The notes beneath the pieces are model-generated. The model made no database searches. It was given only the letters and a program-made list of their open reading frames with translations, and was not told the DNA's origin. A stretch of DNA of 6,908 nucleotides from Chlorobiales bacterium (GTDB taxonomy: Bacteria > Bacteroidota > Chlorobiia > Chlorobiales > Chlorobiaceae): NCBI GenBank assembly GCA_022360355.1, contig JAKSCY010000688.1, positions 1 through 6,908 on the forward strand, given 5' to 3'. Below are positions 6,427-6,908 of the stretch, one piece after another. Each line of letters begins with the position of its first letter. Position 1 is the stretch's first letter. The translations under genes and the position numbers were made by a program.

Positions 6427-6453
6427 GAATTCCTCTTCGAAAGCTCCCGGAAC
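6427..6453. repeat. 27-bp direct repeat, copy 2 (beside the feoB relic)
   Basis: Partner of 378-404, with 24 of 27 positions identical and the first 17 in a row. It lies on the 3' side of the feoB relic when read on the minus strand, as copy 1 does for the intact gene. Confidence 0.7.
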
Positions 6454-6548
6454 GGTACTTGGCACATCATTATGAGCTATTTGATCGAAAAGGACTTCCA
6501 GTGGATGAAACGGGGAAACCTGTCGGCAGTCTTCAATATGCAAAAAAA

Positions 6549-6606
6549 ATGCCTATCGTGAACGCAATGGCGCCATCACACCGGGACAGGAAACATGAAA
6601 AGAAAT
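6549..6606 (-). pseudogene. Relic of a second feoB
   Basis: Aligned with 1141-1199 inside feoB, 49 of 59 columns are identical, with one single-base deletion. The matched part of FeoB is about residues 430-449, around SSHVPCPGVM. The relic reads ISFHVSCPGVMA, shifts frame at the deletion, resumes as IAFTIGIFF and soon meets a stop. The membrane-domain sequence expected on either side is absent, so about 640 bases are missing relative to the intact gene between this piece and the 27-bp repeat. It cannot encode a transporter. Confidence 0.65.
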
Positions 6607-6660
6607 CGCCACACAAGCAAGTAGCCTTAATTTCTGTAATAGAGGTGCCCTAAAGTCTCT

Positions 6661-6908
6661 TCAATTTTCCGAAATTTTAGCAATAGCATAAACAGATTTC
6701 ATCTTGTCACCAATCAAATCTATACCTTTTATCTCAAATCCTATTTTACCGAGCAACTCTTCTAAATTGGACGTTGTCAAAACGCTTGATTCCTTTGGTG
6801 GCTTACCATATGTTCGAATGTATCGATAGAGCATGCCCATCTTGTGAAAGAACTTCATTCCTTGCATTGTAAAACTTACAATAATTATGCGCCCATCCCT
6901 TTTCAAAA
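6661..6908 (-). CDS. Class I SAM-dependent methyltransferase, C-terminal part
   Basis: The last 82 codons of a gene that starts beyond the right edge. It begins inside the sequence LKRDGRIIIVSF, the late beta-strand region typical of Methyltransf_11/25 type enzymes where L(K/R)PGG usually stands. TTSNLEELLGKIGFEIKGI and VYAIAKI follow, matching the final helix and strands of the fold. The acceptor is unknown, and the SAM-binding motif lies outside the window. By my count the window part is about 35% GC, well below the neighbouring genes. It is in the same orientation as araC but separated by 539 bases, so a shared operon is unlikely. Confidence 0.75.
   Translation of the reverse strand, partial: LKRDGRIIIVSFTMQGMKFFHKMGMLYRYIRTYGKPPKESSVLTTSNLEELLGKIGFEIKGIDLIGDKMKSVYAIAKISEN

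Larger units (their letters stand above)
6122..6660. other. 539-base gene-poor region with decayed sequence
   Basis: Between araC and the methyltransferase there is no gene I can support. The stretch contains a hairpin (CCGCC 6205-6209 with GGCGG 6223-6227) in the araC leader, the unexplained minus frame reaching up to 6302, an AT-rich element (6311-6332), the second copy of the 27-bp repeat (6427-6453) and a feoB relic (6549-6606). A plus-strand frame of 102 codons (6345-6653) lacks a ribosome site, and its 3' half is antisense to the feoB relic, so it is not called as a gene. The whole looks like a rearranged junction. Confidence 0.55.

Noticed and set aside
6345..6653. Plus-strand frame of 102 codons
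   Set aside because: It has no ribosome site, its 3' half is antisense to the feoB relic and its middle crosses the 27-bp repeat. The product is basic and unrecognised. A profile search with clear homologues would reverse this.
1..6908. CRISPR arrays, tRNA or rRNA genes, transposase genes
   Set aside because: No regularly spaced repeats, cloverleaf or rRNA-like sequence, or transposase motifs were seen on either strand.

Overview
The window holds an iron-uptake type gene cluster from a Gram-negative, probably anaerobic bacterium of moderate GC content. An outer-membrane TonB-dependent receptor shows a diderm, and FeoAB shows ferrous iron import. The combination would suit Chlorobi or anaerobic proteobacterial lineages, but that is an impression and not a demonstrated placement. 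All well-supported genes lie on the minus strand.

In transcription order (right to left) the layout is as follows. The 3' end of a class I SAM-dependent methyltransferase enters from the right edge (6661-6908) in clearly AT-richer DNA. A gene-poor stretch (about 6122-6660) follows. It contains a decayed fragment of a second feoB, a 27-bp repeat also found downstream of the intact feoB, an AT-rich element, and an unexplained open frame that runs into the next gene. Then come an AraC-family activator (5132-6121), a TonB-dependent receptor (2880-4949), FeoA (2473-2730) and FeoB (429-2486). FeoA and FeoB overlap by a few codons. The left 428 bases hold no convincing protein gene. They do hold a strong minus-strand intrinsic terminator, a promoter-like sequence 45-100 bases upstream of it, and a 29-bp AT-rich palindrome.

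The likely working model is this: the AraC-family protein senses an iron source or chelate and switches on the receptor, which carries the substrate across the outer membrane. FeoB, helped by FeoA, then moves Fe(II) across the inner membrane. The 10-mer TATTTAGACA occurs in three intergenic places (68-77, 301-310, 5008-5017). It may be part of a shared metal-responsive operator, but this is inference.

The most interesting item is a candidate small RNA of about 75 nt on the minus strand at 204-277. It has a sigma70-like promoter that overlaps the shared 10-mer, a CU-rich anti-Shine-Dalgarno segment, and an intrinsic terminator. This would fit an iron-regulated sRNA located just downstream of feoB. 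The second notable item is the feoB relic (6549-6606) upstream of araC, which implies a past duplication or rearrangement that left feoB-derived sequence at both ends of the cluster.
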